64,000 nt of DNA from Phytoseiulus persimilis (lineage: Eukaryota > Arthropoda > Arachnida > Mesostigmata > Phytoseiidae), in contig CM075103.1 in assembly GCA_037576195.1 (NCBI GenBank), positions 11,470,001 to 11,534,000 on the forward strand, given 5' to 3'. Shown here one piece after another: positions 12,201-27,200 of the stretch. A model generated the notes under the pieces. It did no database searches. It was not told the DNA's origin and worked only from the letters and a program-made list of their open reading frames with translations. Each line of letters begins with the position of its first letter. The stretch's first letter is position 1. The position numbers were made by a program, and so were the translations under genes.

Positions 12201-15200
12201 ACGAGGACTATAAGTAAGGATTACATCAACGATCGCAGTCGTCAGTCGAGCGAGCTTCCGAACGCTTACTCCCGCCGGCTCCTACCTGAGGCCCCAGGCT
12301 CAAATGATGACTCTCCCCCTCTTTTGCTACCCTCTCTATTTCGCGAGTCCCCACGCGCCAAGCTCTCATAGACAGAGTTTGCGGTCCCCCAACGAAGCGC
12401 AGATGCCTCACCAGCTGACCGTTGCTCGCCGACCTAGTGAATTTAGCGACGACTCAAACTTGACATCGTCGCAGAAGTGAACATGTGAGCCTTTCTGCGG
12501 AAGCGGAGCTGGATGTGCTTGAACAGAACATGGAACGTCGAGCTTTCACAGTGGGTCCGCGGCGGATCTCGATATACGCCGGTCCTCAAGAGCGACTCTA
12601 CCATCACAAGAGGAGACTTTTGAGTCGCTCTGCCGGCACGGTTTCCGACATTCTGAGCAGAAGGTTGGTGATTTGCGACAAGGAAATTTCCGGCAGTTTC
12701 GAACCTGTATGGAGGTGAATATAACGCTACGCCGACCCTCGCCATCAGAGGCACCGAGGGTGGCTCCTCGCGAGAGACGCTGATTGTAAATGCATTAAAC
12801 TCCGACTCCTTCAAGCGCTCCAGGAGCGCAAATCGTTCCGTCTGTGAACACGAGCGTAGATCCGAACTTCCTCCTCCGATCCTGGAAGGTACTCGTTGAC
12901 CGCTCTGAGAGGCAGATAGGTCGGCGAACGAAAACTTTCCGTCATCGCGGTTCGAGGAGGAAAAATTGAAAGTTTGCGGAGGACATTCCATGCGGAACCG
13001 ACAAAAAGTCGAGCGCCCGAGCAAGGCCTGATCCTGTGGCTCCTCGCTCGCGAACGGTCGAGGCTGTGAACCATGATTCGGGAGTTCCCGATATCTGGAC
13101 GCCTCCCGTCAACAAAACCCCGAGCCCGGTCCTCGATATCCGCTCGCTATGCAACGACAGACAGTCCCCGCAACCCTTTATTTGTTTGATTGAAACCTCA
13201 ATCTCGAGGGACCCGGAGAGCTGGGATTGTCCCGGGAGGAACAGCTCCACGTAATCGAATGTCGTCCGAGGAGAGCCGTGCGCGGGGGAGGGATTGACGT
13301 TTGAGATATAGGACAATCGGTCGATGGCGCCGAAAATCAATATCATTGAGAGGAATCTTCGCCGTGAGGTTGCTCGGGCTACGTACAGGGAATGTTAAGC
13401 ACCGTGTGTCAACCTTCGCTAGGACCTGATCGGGCGGCTTCTCACCCCACGATCCCGGTTTTCCTCCGCCGTCAATCTGTCATCCTGCGCTTCGCGATTC
13501 TTAGAAGGAGTGTTTCCCCTCTGAGTGAGCCGAGAGCTCGCAACACCAGGGTCTCAGAATCGGGCTCCAGGTCAGAGAGTTCGGACCCTCTCCGTTCAAG
13601 TTTCGGTTCACGGCTCCGGATGCTCATTCTGGGGTTGGCCAATCCGCCGTGTCTGTTCGGCACGCCGTGCACGGAGATGAGTTAGATCGTTCCTCAACCA
13701 AACCGGTGGTTCATTGTGTAATCACGGCACTCGGAGCTGATCGATATGGGCCAGACGGCTGCCTACCGAGCCACTTTGGCGAGCTGCAGTAAGTTTGTGT
13801 GTGTGTGTGAGAGCGTCCGGTTGATGACTCAAGTCAGGAAAGGCCCCAGCTGGAGTGCGATTGGAACTCGATTCCGATTCCACCATAACGGCGATACGAG
13901 TTCGCCGCACCGATCTCTGGCTAATATCGTCCCCCAGCATCTCGTCTGCTTTCTGGACCCGAAAGTGCGAATATTTACCGCAGCCACCGTGTTTGGAGGT
14001 ATTATCGTTGTTCGCTGTTTCCCTCCCTTCCTCTCTATCTCGGCGTCGTGCCAGATTTCGTATCTTTTCGTTTTCATATCCCTCAGCCAGCTGAGTTTTT
14101 CATAACCGCCCGTCGTTCACACCGGTAGGAGAACCATTGAGCCGAAAGGAACATCTCTCTCCCTCTCGAGCGCGGTGCATTCCTTCGGAACAAATCCAAG
14201 TTTTCAGAGGTGGAACCGGAACCGGATGCAACTGGTGATCCCCTCGTCGGATCCGGTCATTTTTTCGTCGAGAAACTTTTCTGCTGGCCAGGGAGGTTTT
14301 TTTACAAATCGACCGCGGTCTTTGGGAGCCCGGTGGTATCTACCTCTCACTGGACAGCCACGCGATACGAGGGTCTCGTCTCTCGGGTCCGGAGCTCGTT
14401 TCGGAGATTCTCAAAGTAAGAGGGGGGGGGGGGGGGGGGGCAGGAGCGAAGGCTGACTCTTAAAGCTTCCTCAGGAGGGTTCTCCTAGGAGCCGGGTAAT
14501 TTTCGGGATTCTGAAAGAAACCTGTCCAGAGTTTCAGGCGGGAACCGTGAACCATCGCAAGACCGCACTTCTGAGAGATCTCTTGACAAGTTCCAGTGAA
14601 CCTTTGTGATCTCCCGTCCATATTGGCGTCGGAGCGAACGCTGCACTGTCAACGTGCCCCAACCCACGACGCGAAGAACCGGCAATTCACTTGACAAAAC
14701 CTTGTCATTTTTCCTGTCTTCCTGCTCCCGTTTCCCTCTTCCGTTGGACTGCAGCTGATCACTCATCCGGGTATATGTCGCCCCAGAGCTACAAGCTCGG
14801 TTCGCGCGGGCCATATCTCTTTCCTTGCTATCAGGAGGCACTGAGAACGTATCGATAACATTGTTAACCTCCCGGTTCTTTCATCGAAACCACAAACAAG
14901 GATTGCCAGATACTCTCGTTGTTGATGGGCATAATCTGATACAGAGAGACCGGATGGGAGAACGAGGAAGGGGCCGCAGGAAGTGTCCCGCATTGCACCT
15001 GTTTCCGAGGAACTGAGACAGCGTTGTGGATTTATGTTTGCGATATCCAGTCCGAGCCTGCTCAACGAGCAACAGAGTTGCATCCACGTCCAGCGTGCTC
15101 CTGAATGCCCGAAATACCCACCGGTGGCTCAGCGACTGCTGCCTCCCGGAAGAACAACTCGGAGCCAACATAAACTTGACTCCGGAATCCTCGTATTTTG

Positions 15201-18200
15201 GATAATTCAAAATGTGTGGTTCGGATGTGCCGAGGCTCGTGATGACTGATCAGACGGCGACGCACTCCTACGGTCCGAACTGAGTCCTCGAAAACCAGCT
15301 GGTCGGTTGGCCAGTTCGTCGCTGGTTCGTCCCACGATAAAGCGTGGCTTGCAGAGATTAATTTGAACCGTACCTGTCCGATATTCTCTCTCGCTCCCAC
15401 AAGTACGTGTCCTAGCCCCATCGCGCTGAGTTTCCTCTGAGTGGAGACCGCGCGAATAAGCTCGTGCGAGGAGATCATCGGTCCGTGAGTAGCTCGGCCC
15501 CCGCTTCGCAACCTGTTCGCACACGCGTGGCCTGTCTGTGATTTGCATGAGGAGGAACGGGACTCGAACTTGAGGCAGCTGAAACCAGAACCGGGCACCG
15601 GGAAAACCGGCTTCCGTCCACGAACTCTTCCGGCCTCCCTCATCGAGCTCTCGGCTTTTTTTGATAGTCGGCCAGACGAGGGCACAGAGGAGACCACGAT
15701 CGACGGGGCGGGGAGGCCAGGGAGCTTCAGAGGGAATTGAGCACCGTGGCATCGAGCGGGCGGGCGGGCGGGCACCGTCGACTCGCTCGGCTCTGAAACG
15801 TAGGGCTGTTCTCCTGACTGGCTTTTTAGATGGTCGACATTCCAAATAGAAAAGGGTTGAGGGAAGTTACTGGCAGTAAAAGTTAGCCTGAATCGAATCG
15901 CTCACTGGTCCGACGGGTTGGAGTCGGAACGATCGAGAGGAGCGTGCCCGCTAAACGCTCGCCCGACCGACTCTCGGCTCCTCAGTTCGCCTCCTGCTCT
16001 GATTGGCAGTTGGGCCGGTAGTCAGTCAGACGGACGGAGTTGAAGGCAAAGACATGCACACTCCATTAAGTATGACCGTCGTTCTTCTCTGCAGCTTGGA
16101 CGACAGCAGTTCGGTATCATCCGGTCTCTCAGATACCTTCAATGAGATTTCGGCTAACGATGGCTTGACGGATTCCTCGCTGAGCTCGGATCCGTACGGG
16201 GTACTCAAACGCCATGGCGTACACTCGCTGCAGGCGGCCCACAGTGGCACTAGGAACGTTCAGCAAACACTTGTCAAAAGGTGAGTCCTGAACCTTTCTT
16301 GAGAGTCTGCCGTCAGGGGACTGATTCCAGGTCGTTTTCGAGTTCTCTGTGGAGATGGCGACTACCTAAAAGTCACCAGAATTATTTTGAGTTCGGCGTT
16401 GCCTCAAAGCCCGATAGGTGGAAAACTTTGGCGAGCAGTCGGCGAGAAGATTTGGCCGATCGATTTTCTCCGCTGAGAAGTCGGGAGAATATTTGCCTCA
16501 GCGCCAGCAACGTGGCTCCCCTTCTCGAGGATGTTTGTTCTCCCTCAAATTACCCCGCATTACTCAGAGCGGAAGTTATGAAGTGCGGGCCGTCCAGATA
16601 CCAAGAAGCCCCGGGAATTCAAAATGCATCCATCCACCCCCAGGACGAAAGAAATCGCACCGACGACTAGCAACGAAGCGAAGGATAGCAAGAAGGACAG
16701 CAACAAGGATAGGGACGCAAACGCAAAGAAGGATAAACTGAAGAAGAAGGAGGCCAAGGCGAAATCGAAAATGATGATCATGATTCGAAACGGAGTCTCC
16801 TCAAACGACGTCAAGCTCTACGGAACCGTAGACCCACCCGAAGCGATTTTGGAAGCAGCTAAACAAGAAAACGCCATGCATCAGGTACGTTATAGTTCAA
16901 GTCGCTGTTGTCTGAAATTCAACGTTATCAGCGTTCAGCTCTGCTAACTCTGACGGTCAAAACGGCTGCGCCAGAGCAGAACGGGAATAGAACGCTTGGC
17001 CGGAACGGGAACTGTACTGGAAACAGGACGATCGGAGTAGAGACATTTGACGATTGAATTGGAGGGAGGAAGACCCAGGCTTGGGAACGGTAGTCTGGCT
17101 CCGAGTTCAAGTTGGGGCTGGTCGCGTGCTGCACAAATTCGAACAAATTATCTGCTCTGTCTGCTCTTCGGTTCCCGAACGGAGCTGAATGAGCTTGTGA
17201 TAGGAACCAGTCCTGAATGCCTAATGGGATTCAGTTCGAGAGCCTAAAGCGAAAACACAGTATACTAGAGAAGCAGGAATCGTGGGCGCCCCCTGACTGG
17301 CCATAGAAGCTGAATCTCGAACGTAAGGAGATCAAATCACTTTCCCTTTATCCTGGCCAGCATCCTAACCGGAGCTGGGCCCACCAAAGCCAAAATTACC
17401 GATATTCGTCTAGCGAAAGGAAAGTCCATCAAATTGGCAAAGCTTGGTTCTCCCATCTCTCTGAGCTTGGCCCCAGGTCACCAGTTTTGATTTTCCATCG
17501 CTCAACCTCAACTCGATGAGAGATGCACGAATTCCCGCGGCTTCGGATTCCACAATCCACAATTTCGTCGCAAATCATCCCTCCTGGGTCCCTGTTTGCT
17601 GCTAAACCAGTTCTGGTTGAAGTTCACATTTGACCGCCTGTTGATCTTGTGGACGATACGGCGTTTCTGTGAAGCCGTGCATTTCCGTCAGCTATGAGCT
17701 GGAGCTTCGGCCCCTGGAAATATCTTTCCCTCGAACTCCAGAAAAAAATCCATACAGTCGGAATGATCAATACTCGCTGCCTTCCAGATGGAGCAGTCGG
17801 CCGCAATGACGGCTTCGTTGAAATCGAGGCCCGATTCCGTCGCGAGCATGGCATCTCTAAACTCAACGAAGAGTGCCCCGGCGAAACCTCCCGCGGACCC
17901 TGACTGTGAGTTATCCAGCGGTGATCATTCCGTCCAGTCGATCTACAGCATTGATGTGATAAAGCATCCATACTGACCATAAAAACTGATGTAACCAGCG
18001 CTGATTAGATGACTTCCTCCCTTGTTGCACTGTCCGCAGCGTCGCTGTCTACCTGCTTGCTAACAAAAATGTTATCCGTGCAGGGTCTCCCTACAAAAGA
18101 CGAGTCAGTGGTCCGGAAGATGGCTACGCAACATTGGAGGGCATTCAGAAGGCGTATCTGCATCAGCAGGAGATGCACTGGCAAATGCCGCTCGGTCCCG

Positions 18201-21200
18201 CTCACCCTTCAATCCATCCCCCGAGAAGCAACAAGAGTCTTCTCCATGAGGCCGAGTCCATGGAAAGTCTCTTGAGTGCCCACTCGCAGCAGCAGGCTCA
18301 GAGCCAGGTAAAGGACGTAGGTCCCAGTTTCCGAGACGTACAAAAAAAAATCTATCCGCTCACTTGCGCCAACCGGAATGATTTGAATTCGCCGTGCTTG
18401 AGCTCACGAATTTCCAATCGCTTCATCTCCGTCTTGTACGATAGAGCAGAGAGGCTTCGTTTCTCTTGGAGCGAGTGCAATGAGATCCGCTTTATGGAAC
18501 CACCCGCTTGAACGGGCCGCTGCCTGGGCGGCGTCTCCGCTTTACCGGACCACCCGGTTTTGTGCATTCTTCGTTCCCGAGTCTGCTCTTCAAGCGGAAA
18601 TGGCTCTTCATTCTGGATTTTCTCCAGATTGTTTGATTTCTGTTATGTCGAGCTGCTGAATAATGTCAACTGAAAGTCGTCTCGGACGGACGCTCTCCTT
18701 GATTACCATACGTGCGATATGCGAGTCTGGGTGTGTGTGATATGCGTGTGACTGACTTGTGCATGAATGCGTGGCTGCTTATCCCTAGTTGATTTCGGAA
18801 GAAGACGAAGTAGTCGCAGCGAAACCAGCCATGACGTTAGTTCCCCTGGCATGAATCCTAACGTTTCCTCAGAATGTCGGCCCCCGGACCCCTCGGCCAA
18901 GCTACCTTGGCCACCCGTGCTACTCTCCCCCAACAACTCCCCAAAGATCCTCATCCGCTTTGTCGAACCACTCGAACCACAGGCTGATCGGTTCGTCGCT
19001 ACCTTCGTCCCCGCAACCAGCTTACGCCTCGTACTCTCTGAGAATAAATCGCGCTGAACGACGGTCCGCCCAGGATTTCGCGAGCAAGACACTACCCCAC
19101 AACAGCGTCAACTCCCGACACAGCCAGGTATTGCCAACGAGCGGATTCGGGTCCGATATCGCGACCGAGTGCGTGGTTTGTCTCTGCGCCGACAGCACTA
19201 GTTGCGGTCGTAGCTATGTCAAGCGTGATTGATCGGTTGAAGGTAGCACCAAAACAAACATCTAGTATCCTCCTCGCGACAGCTTCACAAGCATCACACT
19301 GCAATCTAGAGGACGAGAAATTCCGTTATCGCGAATCTTCCCAAAGCGGCCCACTCATCCGATCGGTTCGTGACAGTTGGGGATCTCGGCTCTTCAGAAC
19401 AGCAGTCGGTGGGAAAGGCACGAAGGGAATATAACATGAGGAAATTACTTCAAAAACACACTGATCGTTTGGCAGTAGCTGTGTTTCGGCTCGTGTTTCC
19501 TTCAGTTCAGACTTTTCAACGAGTGACGTACTCTCGGAACATCGGAGAAAAACTGTAGGATCGTTCGCCAACGTCCAACGATTGTGAACAACTTGCCGAC
19601 GGACGCCTGACAGTTCCGATACCCGAAATGTTCAGAACTTTTTGATCGATTCCAATGTTTCTGCTTCATTTGGTTCCAATGTCAGTGCAGTTGTCATTTC
19701 GTGCCGTGAGCGGGAACAGACTGATGAAAGATTCCGACGAACACTGCTCCTAACGGTTATCCAGCACCTGTTAGCAGTGCACGTGGATGTGCACTGACCA
19801 CATACACACGAGAACCGCGGTTCCTGGCCGTCTTCGGGGCTCGAAACTCCGGACTAACAGCATGATTCACCAGGTCTGATATTGTGTGGATTGCTAACCC
19901 CGGACAACAAAGTCACAACAGAGCTAGTTTTTATCCTGGAAGTCCCACAGCCTCCGTCGACCAGGTCGATTCGCACAAGTGGCCTCACACCATCTAGGGC
20001 CTTGATATCCGGTTTTTGAGCCTAATCACCTCTTCTTTCCTATGGGCGAAGACGGAAGCACAAACCCCATCACTCTGTCGATCTCAATGGAGCCACTCCG
20101 ATCTGAGGAAACCGTTTACGACCGTGAACTTGACAATTTTAGGGAAGTTCCCGTTTCTTGTACGGCTCTCCGGGTTTGAACCATATCACTCCACCTAGAG
20201 GGGTGCGATTTTCCAGAGACGATGAAGGTGAGAATCTCGAAATTCGTGTTGTATCCAGAAATCATTCCACTGTTTCACTTATGTCTCGGAAGCAGAATGA
20301 CCCCTGACATTTCTACCTGTCCCCAAGCCGGGTTAGGTTCAACTCTGTCGCTGGTGTCAACGACGTCATCAATGTACTCCACGCCCGAAGAAAAGCAGGC
20401 GCACGAAATCCGAAGGCTCCGCAAAGAGCTCGATCACTCAAACGACAAAGTCGTAACCCTCACTGCGCAGCTGACGACCAACGTGAGTAGCTGCAGGCTT
20501 ATTTCCGTTCTTTTCCTTTTCTTACAGCAGGCTCTTCGAAGCAACGCCCTTCAGTAAGAGAATCGGACTCTCTGGCTTTCTGTTCAGCTGGAGAGCCGGA
20601 TGCGGTGAGGAGAAGAGCCACAATCAGACTGTCGAACCCGATTACGGGTTGGATGCTCACATTGCCCGATGCCCGGAGCGCAGCTCCGAAACGTCACGTA
20701 CATACTCCCGAAATCGGTGTTATGTTTTCTTCCTCGGGACAAATGGTTCTAGAACTCCGTGTACCATGGCGATAATCGTTGAGCTGACGACCACTAATTG
20801 TTTTTTCATTGTTTTTATCTGTCGCCCGTATAATCCCGCCGAGCGAAGCTGGATCCGGCGGAGGAACTCGCGTTCTTTCCTCGTTCGGGGTCGGCCAAGG
20901 CACCCATCGGCGTCTTTAGTCGAAATCGTTCGTTTGAGTGAGGCGGCCGCTCGGAGCTCGGTCGTGAAGACAATTCTCGACTCCGTGGTGGCCTCCTGTC
21001 CGCTAGCGCCACTGCTGCTTCAGAGCGAATTGCCGCACAATTGCGAAGCGTACGGTTCTACCTGCGCTGCTTTTTTCGTTTCTCTCTTGCTGTCGAAGTC
21101 AGCCTGGACACGGCGCTCAGCACGGCGATTTGTACACATCGACTCGCCCGGGGCATTCACTTATTCACCTCATACTCCTCAGCAATATTTGGCTCCAACG

Positions 21201-24200
21201 GTTTGTTCTGCTATCACTATCATCGATAACATCGATTTCCGAAAGTGCCGCGCAATACGCCCTCACTCGTGCGCGAGCGCAAATTCAAACATAGACAAAG
21301 ACTGCGAATAATTTCCGGGCGCTTCGACCGCAGGAAATCAAGCGTGGAGCTCCGCCGGTAATGAACCCAGCCATTTCGTCTCGTTTCGTGAAAATTTGTG
21401 ATCGAACAAGTCGTCTGTTCGATCCATGCCGGAGCGAACAACGATGGAGCACTGTGTACCAAATTGTGCAAAAGAAACAACCGGAACATTGCCTCTAATA
21501 ACCCTTGCTTTCCGAATTTTCTACCGTCGCGGCTTCGCGTGGCTGGCGCAAAAGCTACGGGCATGAACGGAACGAAATTCTAAACCGGTCCGCGAGAGGG
21601 ATCCGGGCTCAGGTGCCAAATCCGACGATGTTACGAGCTCGACGATATTTCCGCGTGCTCCAACCATTCGTCAGCAGAGCGTCAGAGGTATTCATCGACA
21701 TCCAATTGAAACACGGAGGATCGAGTCGTCCTTCGGTTCATCGGAAGCGCCAGATAATTATCTAATCGGTAGCTAAAGGTGCACTGGCGGATTCCGACAC
21801 TTTCCCACACGGTCAGACGAGCCGGCCGCGCTACTGTTGAACGATGTCGCCGAGTTGGTCGCCATGTCCGGAACCGTTCGCGTCCATCGCCAGAATAATC
21901 GGGAGCGATCTTGTACGTAATTGCGAGGACGAGAGGAATAGGACCTTGGAACTTCGTTCAAGCTCCCATGCTCCAGGGATGGCTGATCCGAAGCTGAATC
22001 CGTTCCGATTCATCTATTTTCCTCGTTCGTTCATCCATTTCTCCTCCTGCGGGATGTCATGCTGATCGGCAACACTGTGGAACCGATCATACAGACCCCA
22101 AGCAGTCGGCTGCGCGAAAAACTCATTCAGGGCCCTGTGCCACCGGTCGACCGACTCGTCGATATTCGAGCGCCCTGGGTTTGAGGTCGCGGAGACGGTG
22201 TTTTCTGTGTTTTTTGCCCTTCGTTCCCATACTTCTTCGTTTCCACCTGGAGTCGTGGAGGAACAGAAGAAAACCAAGAAGAGCGATTACCTACATCGGC
22301 TTTCTGCCGTCGCAACTACTTAACAGAAATGGCGAACAACAATAAAAACCATTAGAAACAATTCCGTGTTCGGGTGATTTTACGACTCCCGAACTCTTCA
22401 AATCGCTCCTACGTTTTTTGACCCGGCCGGGTGTCTGCTCTTCCCGTTTTCTCTCTTTTCCTCCCTCGTCCAAGAAATCACCTGAGTCTGGTGTTCAGCG
22501 TTGTTTTATTTGCCGATGGCACGACAAAGTCCAAGCACACATAGATTACCTCAACAACGACGATCATCTGATGTTCGTTTGGCTGTGTCGCCCTGTTACT
22601 CTGCCTAAGTGGCTTTGGATCGTCCGACAGCTGCTACCGCCTTCGGACTCGGGCTTGCGGTGAGCTGCCATGCATCACGCGATGCCTGCTCATCGGCGGT
22701 GGTAACGTCCGCTGTATCTGAGCTGTCCGGCGGCGGGCCTTTCTAACATACGGAAAGACCTTGACTCGAATCGTTCATTGAACACGAGTAAGGCAGCGTT
22801 GATGCCGAAGATGAAGCCAATCACGGCGATCGCGGACTCCCATCGGTCCTAATCGCTGGAATCTCTGCGTACGAGGCCGTTTCGACAAGCTTCAGAGCGT
22901 ATAACCTCTCGCGAGATAGCATCGCTCAAAGTGTTTTCTGGCTCCAGCCGTAGCCTCGTCAGACATCCGTCCATTCTTTGCAGTGAAGTCGAGGACGACA
23001 ATGACTGCTTCATAAAAGATCCCACTCAATAGACCGCAGGCTACGGTGCTTCATCTTGCATTGTGTGGATGGGCATTCCGTATCAAGTACCCCCTAGCAG
23101 ACGAACTTGTACGCTCGTGTTTACATTTTACCCGCCTCTCAATCCCCGTTCCCTCGTCGAATCACCCGTCCGCGGTTCCGTCGACTCGGAAAGCCGAAAC
23201 AGCTATCATCACGTCGTCCATGTTTTCACGTTTTTCACGTTTCTCTGTCGTTGGCGGCTTACTTCCCTTCTCGAACCGGAGGTATTCGGTGTTCCGAAGA
23301 AAACAGCCTTGTCATCTTAAGAGCGGATCGTGAGAGGGTAATTTGTGCTCAGCGTAGAAATCCCTGTCGTCCACGTCGTTCTTGTCGTCGTCATCGCTGA
23401 TCTCATTGCGTTCAGATTCCGCTGACCGCTTGACTAGATGTTCCACGGGCACAGAACATCCGATGCCTCAAACTGCGGACCCTCTGTGACGATCGGCTTC
23501 GAGCGCGAGGGCGCATCGTCCCGACGTCACGTTTTTCAAACTTCACTTCACTCCTCTTTATTCTTTGTACGGGCGGCGAATTCCCTGCGGGAGCGAACAG
23601 AACGGACGTCAACGACGGCGGTGAAAACAATCCAGGCGCACGTCTTGTCCAGCAGGAAGACAAACAGAGCACTCGCCTTGTCCCCTCGGGTCCCTGCTCC
23701 CCCGCCTCCGACCGACGTCGAAGTCGCTGTTGTTGCCGACTGGATTCTGTCAGTATCAGATGTCATTCACCGACACGATTTGGTGCCGGAACTCGCCGTC
23801 GACGCTTTTCTCAGGAGGTGAAGCCATCAGAATACAAATGATTTCGGTTAATGTCGTTCTCTTCCTTTCGCTCGCGACGAGAGTGCTGGTGGTCGCCAGT
23901 CGGAGTCTTTTATCGAAACTCGGTCAGAGTCGAGTTCGCGCGCAGGAACGAATACTTGCCGAGCGATGACGAATGAGCTGAGTGGAGAGACGACTGCCCA
24001 GCGCTTTTCGGGATTTTCCTCCACCGGATGTCAACTTTCTGATGGTTTTTCAGTCCGACGTCAGACTCTCACGCTATCGATTTCCGGATTGCGATGTAGT
24101 TGCTTCCCATGGAAGTTCGAGAGACAATCGCACTCGGAGGTTTCTACACAGGGGATCATGAGGCTGACGACAGAATTTCAAACTCGGCGTGCGATGAACC

Positions 24201-27200
24201 TTGAACAAGGCAGGCTGCTGTTTTCTTTCGCCGTCTCCCTCATCGGGTGGCTGTGGCTCCCGTGATTCTGGCTGCGTCGGACATCAGGCTTGTTGTTATT
24301 ATCGGGAATATTTCAGCCATGTCAACTGTCTGAGAAAGTTAGCATCGGTGGATGAAGCGAAGTTTCCACAGCACGGACGAAGCAAGAGCGAAACAAACAA
24401 ACCGAATACGAAGAGACGGGACGCACGAAGACACAGAGTGACCGACCCAGGCAGCGAGTAGCAGCGGAGCGGCGGATGGAAAAGCAGACATCGGCTACCA
24501 TCAGTCCTGGTAGGCGTTACCTGCCATCGAGCCGGCGAGTACGGGGTCCGACAAAAAAAGTGTTAGGTCTTGGTCAGCAGAAGATTGATTCGGGCCGGAA
24601 ATCGACGGCACATTTACACTTGCTCGCAGGCAGAAGCGATGATCACGGTTCGCGAACTCCCCCCCCGGGATCAGCGCGTCCAAACGCCGGGAGAAACGTT
24701 CCCGATTTCGGGGGAAAATTTCTGCGTTTCGACTTCTCACAGGGCCGCAAACCTGGTGCTGCGCCAGCGGCTCGCTTCGACAGCTCTCGAAACTCGCTTA
24801 GGGCTTTCGGAAAGGCCTACTCACGCATTTTTGGCCGTTTTCCGAAGTGTCACCAGAAAGTGTCACCGAGGTGCCGAAAGTAAATATCTCACGGATCGTC
24901 TTGGGGTCAGTCTTCAGCAAAGCGATGATGTCGTTGACAGTTCATCGGGGTTCACGAGAACTGTCAATCCGTCACAGGACCGGTTCCCCTCGTGTGGTCA
25001 GCTTTAACATTCGGCCAGATCGAGTGACAGTGCTGCTCAACAGCTTGAAATGTCGTCCAGGCATCTTTGTCATGGTTAATTTGTTTGTTGTTACTCCGTG
25101 ACAACTCCGAAGCCCGTGATCGCTGTCGTTGTCAAGCAACGGTTGTTGTCTCGATTCCAGTCAACATCTTCGTTGCGGCCGCCATCTTCATAGTGGTCGC
25201 CATCTTTGTTGCTGGTGTTGACAACAAATTCACTCTCATGGTACTACTATTGAAGCCCTGATTGCTGTTGCTGGCGTGGCCGATATTGTTCCACTTGAAC
25301 GTCATCGGTCGTCGCAGCAGATCGAGCAGATGGCTCGGTTGGAACGGAACGAATATTCAGCTGTTACCATCGGAGGTGCGATCATCCATTAGTGAGATTG
25401 TTACACCTCCTACGCGATGAAGAGGCTCGCCCGGTCGCTCTTCCGTCTGATCCTCGTTCATTCGTTTGGGGGTCGTCAGTTTGATGCTGGTTTGGATGAC
25501 GATGGGGAGCGCGACCAGTCCAACGAGCCTGATCAGACGGTGGTACCCCTTAGCCATCGAAGCACTTGAACAATGAGAAACGCCAGAGCGTGTCTGCCTC
25601 GAGGAGAACAGGATTGGGTGGGGTGAGGTGATGCGAACTGAGATGAAGTGAAATGAGGTGCATGTAGTTGCACGCGCGTGCGCGTGGACACTGCGCACCC
25701 TTGGTAATTTAGCGATGTGAAAACAGCCATCGTTTCACTATGATCGCGATTGCGCGACTTGAATAAGGAACCCGATATGCATGTGGTGCACCCGAGGATC
25801 TTCTCCGTCGGGAACTTTTATTTCCGAACTGCAGTTCTCGACGGGTTCATTAAGCTCGAGCTTCCTGGCTCCCCGAACAAACAACGGAGGTTTGTGACTC
25901 GTCTCCAAATGTCTGAGGTGATCCAAATTCGACTTGGAGAAAACCCGAAGACCTGAGGCAAACTGGTTGGCTTGAATCTGTTCACGAAAGCTTTTCGAGG
26001 GCTTGGGGCTTGAAACCGTCCCACGTTGCGAGCGCGTCATCGAACAGAGCCCGCCGTTGTGCTACTCGCGTTGTGTCCATCTGCTGTGAATGGAGAAAGT
26101 CATACGGGATTAATGATAGTTATCAAAGGTTTGCCGGAGACCGGAGGATGACTCCACTGATGATGAATCCAGCCATTGTTTGCCTAGCTGAGCAAAACAC
26201 CCATCGGTTCCGATTTCTTCTTCGCTCCTCCGGCTCGTGGCGGGTATCCACTATTTACCTATCCGCTTCCCATTTATCTGTCCGCTCAACTGTCCAATCG
26301 TTTATCTATCGGACGTCAGATGCATTGTGAATCCCGTCACGTTCAAAGTTTGTCTTCTTCCGTAACAAAACATCGAACGGTCGGACGGCGTCTGTTTGGA
26401 GAACGATTTTCCAGGGAGCTCCGACGGTGAACGTCCACGGTCCATGTAATTAGCAGACTGAGCCAGCAGTCGACGAAGTTTGACCACACGGAATTCGCGA
26501 TCGGTTCCCTCCTCTGAAAGATTGGAAACGAACGACCTCTTCCTCGTAGAGCCCCGGCCTCAAGAACGTCCCCTAGAGTTTGCCCAAAGCGTCGTTTAGC
26601 TCTTTAATCGGTCGTTCGCTGCTCCGGATATTTGAGACCAAACAGATTCTCTACTGGTGCTCATCACGGCGAACCGCTCGGCACAGGATCGTCAGACTAC
26701 CACGATGGGCGAACGGCGGGCGCTCGGAGCAGATGCTTCTCACAGGAGCCCCACCGGAACGCTCGCTTAGTCGCTCGTGGCACATGGCATTCGGCAGTCG
26801 AAAGACAGATGAACTACTTTCTCTCTGGCTCGTGAATCTGGCTCCTTCCTCTCCTCTACGGAGCAATTAAACGACAGGACTAAGAACGACGAACTTATTG
26901 GTCTTGGAAAAACCCGGACTAAAAACGACTGTCCCTCCGCGGCCCGGAGCGGTCGTGTCGAGGCTCTTGAAGCCAAGGCCGTCTCCCAGATCCGGACGGA
27001 GACTGATTCTCCTTTGCGGATTGTCGGACACTCGCCAAGCCGAGACCGCCGAGTTGACTGTGAGTGTTCACGGAATCGCCGGCTTGTTGACACGGAGATA
27101 AACCCCACCCACCTGCTCGTGTGCATCGGGTCCGGCGAGACCGCTTCGGTCCACTTTAGGTGTCACCAGTGTCCACGATGCCGGAGAAAGGAAGAATGCA

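Noticed and set aside
15062..15845. Two overlapping minus-strand frames over 200 codons
   Set aside because: They overlap each other in different frames and neither has a recognisable motif. The strong phase agreement of flanking NAV exons marks the region as intron.
20217..20227. 11-nt microexon between CCAG and GTGAGA
   Set aside because: In the phase 0 needed after exon j it reads AGA CGA TGA, an immediate stop.
20528..20553. Small exon-like piece after CTTACAG
   Set aside because: Its length (26 or 23 nt) breaks the phase 0 to phase 0 join between exon k and the exon at 47722.
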